DNA of 64,000 bases from NCBI RefSeq assembly GCF_037479095.1, contig NZ_JBBGZW010000002.1:806001-870000 (forward strand), read 5' to 3'. This document shows, piece after piece, positions 63,390 through 64,000 of this stretch. Positions within the stretch are counted from its first letter, which is position 1; each line of letters starts with the position of its first letter. Both the position numbers and the translations under genes were made by a program. Under the pieces are notes generated by a model that saw nothing but the letters and a program-made list of their open reading frames with translations, was not told the DNA's origin and made no database searches. The stretch is from Pantoea nemavictus. GTDB lineage: Bacteria; Pseudomonadota; Gammaproteobacteria; Enterobacterales; Enterobacteriaceae.

Positions 63390-64000
63390 TCGTTTATGGG
63401 TGGGGCTGCTGGATACGCTGCTGATGGTTGGCGTGTCGTCGCTGCTGGCGCTGGCCTTGGGCTTGCCGATGGCGGTGATTTTGGTGGTGACTGGACGCGG
63501 CGATCTGTTTCCCAGTCCGCTGCTGAATCGTGTGCTTGGCTGGGTGGTGAACCTGTTCCGTTCGATTCCGTTTTTGATCCTGATGGTGGCGCTGATCCCC
63601 TTTACCCGCTGGATCGTCGGCACCACCTACGGCGTGTGGGCGGCGGTAGTGCCGCTCACGCTGGCGGCAACACCGTTCTTTGCGCGTATCGCCGAAGTGA
63701 GCCTGCGTGAAGTGGATAAAGGATTGACCGAAGCGGCGCAGGCGATGGGTTTTCATCGCTGGCATATTATATGGCATGTGCTGTTGCCCGAAGCGCGGCC
63801 GGGCATCGTCAGCGGATTTACCATTACGCTGGTGACGATGATTAATGCCTCCGCGATGGCCGGCGCGATTGGTGCCGGTGGTTTGGGCGATCTGGCATAT
63901 CGCTATGGTTATCAGCGCTTTGATATGCAGGTGATGCTGACGGTGATTGTGGTGCTGGTGGCGTTGGTCACGGTATTGCAGTTTTTTGGCGACAGGTTGT
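63373..64000 (+). CDS. MetI-like ABC permease (3' partial)
   Basis: An ATG inside the end of the ATPase gene opens a frame that runs off the window after 209 codons. The protein begins MSLAIDRLWVGLLDTLLMVG, has NLFRSIPFLILMVALIPF, the EAA loop LTEAAQAMGFHRWHIIWHVLLPEA and the last helices, so only a few residues of a usual 217-220 should be missing. It is the inner-membrane channel of the MetNIQ-type importer. Confidence 0.9.
   Translation, partial: MSLAIDRLWVGLLDTLLMVGVSSLLALALGLPMAVILVVTGRGDLFPSPLLNRVLGWVVNLFRSIPFLILMVALIPFTRWIVGTTYGVWAAVVPLTLAATPFFARIAEVSLREVDKGLTEAAQAMGFHRWHIIWHVLLPEARPGIVSGFTITLVTMINASAMAGAIGAGGLGDLAYRYGYQRFDMQVMLTVIVVLVALVTVLQFFGDRL

Overview
The window looks like chromosome or large-plasmid DNA from an enterobacterium of the Erwiniaceae (Pantoea-like). 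This is inferred from the moderately GC-rich coding style, an nfsB of exactly the E. coli length, Sec and Tat signals of enterobacterial type, and many short palindromic intergenic repeats. No rRNA, tRNA, CRISPR array or replication gene was seen, so the replicon type stays open. The content is accessory metabolism: small catabolic or uptake operons, each with its own regulator.

Layout. 1-8.9 kb: MFS transporter end, HyuA/HyuB-type hydantoinase/oxoprolinase, SDR, aminotransferase, TetR regulator and a glutamate-dehydrogenase-family enzyme (one nitrogen-compound catabolic unit). 9-16.6 kb: a small exported-peptide candidate, a GtrII-like membrane protein, LysR/quinone-reductase/nfsB redox genes, and an alpha/beta-hydrolase plus CusRS-type two-component operon. 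16.9-23.2 kb: a six-gene sugar ABC uptake operon with TIM-barrel isomerase, RpiR regulator and PfkB kinase. 23.4-35 kb: orphan amino-acid binding protein, DUF2817 hydrolase, Fe(II)/2-oxoglutarate oxygenase, SLC13 carrier, AraC, DUF2000, an amidase/lactonase-like pair, an SDR, and three LysR regulators. 34.9-41.4 kb: LacI regulator, AfuABC-type transporter and an inositol-monophosphatase-family enzyme, best read as sugar-phosphate uptake. 41.4-46.3 kb: two copies of a MITE-like repeat flanking LysE, a ferric-reductase-like protein and an exported lactonase. 46.4-54.4 kb: a Urt/Fmd-type urea/amide ABC operon with a sigma-54 promoter, a two-hexaloop ANTAR leader, the AmiR-like antiterminator, an AraC regulator and an amidase. 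54.6-57.4 kb: an unknown repeat-containing protein and an IS110-family element. 57.7-64 kb: a sulfur-scavenging operon (two SfnB-like proteins, a flavin monooxygenase, MetQ/N/I-like transporter; the permease runs off the end).

The strongest observation is the IS110 element at 56169-57377. Its 5' noncoding region folds into a 5' hairpin plus two internal-loop hairpins, as expected of a bridge RNA. The first loop carries TTGCGCCGCT, identical to the ten bases left of the insertion, and a segment complementary to the right flank. The second loop matches the two element ends. The element sits exactly at a CT core inside a palindromic repeat that recurs elsewhere in the window, and joining its ends creates a 17-bp-spaced promoter whose predicted start is the first base of the RNA.

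A second strong observation is the urea/amide operon leader, where GG-N10-GC precedes two stem-loops with AACGCT and AACGCC hexaloops. This is the RNA signature recognised by ANTAR proteins such as the one encoded at the operon end.
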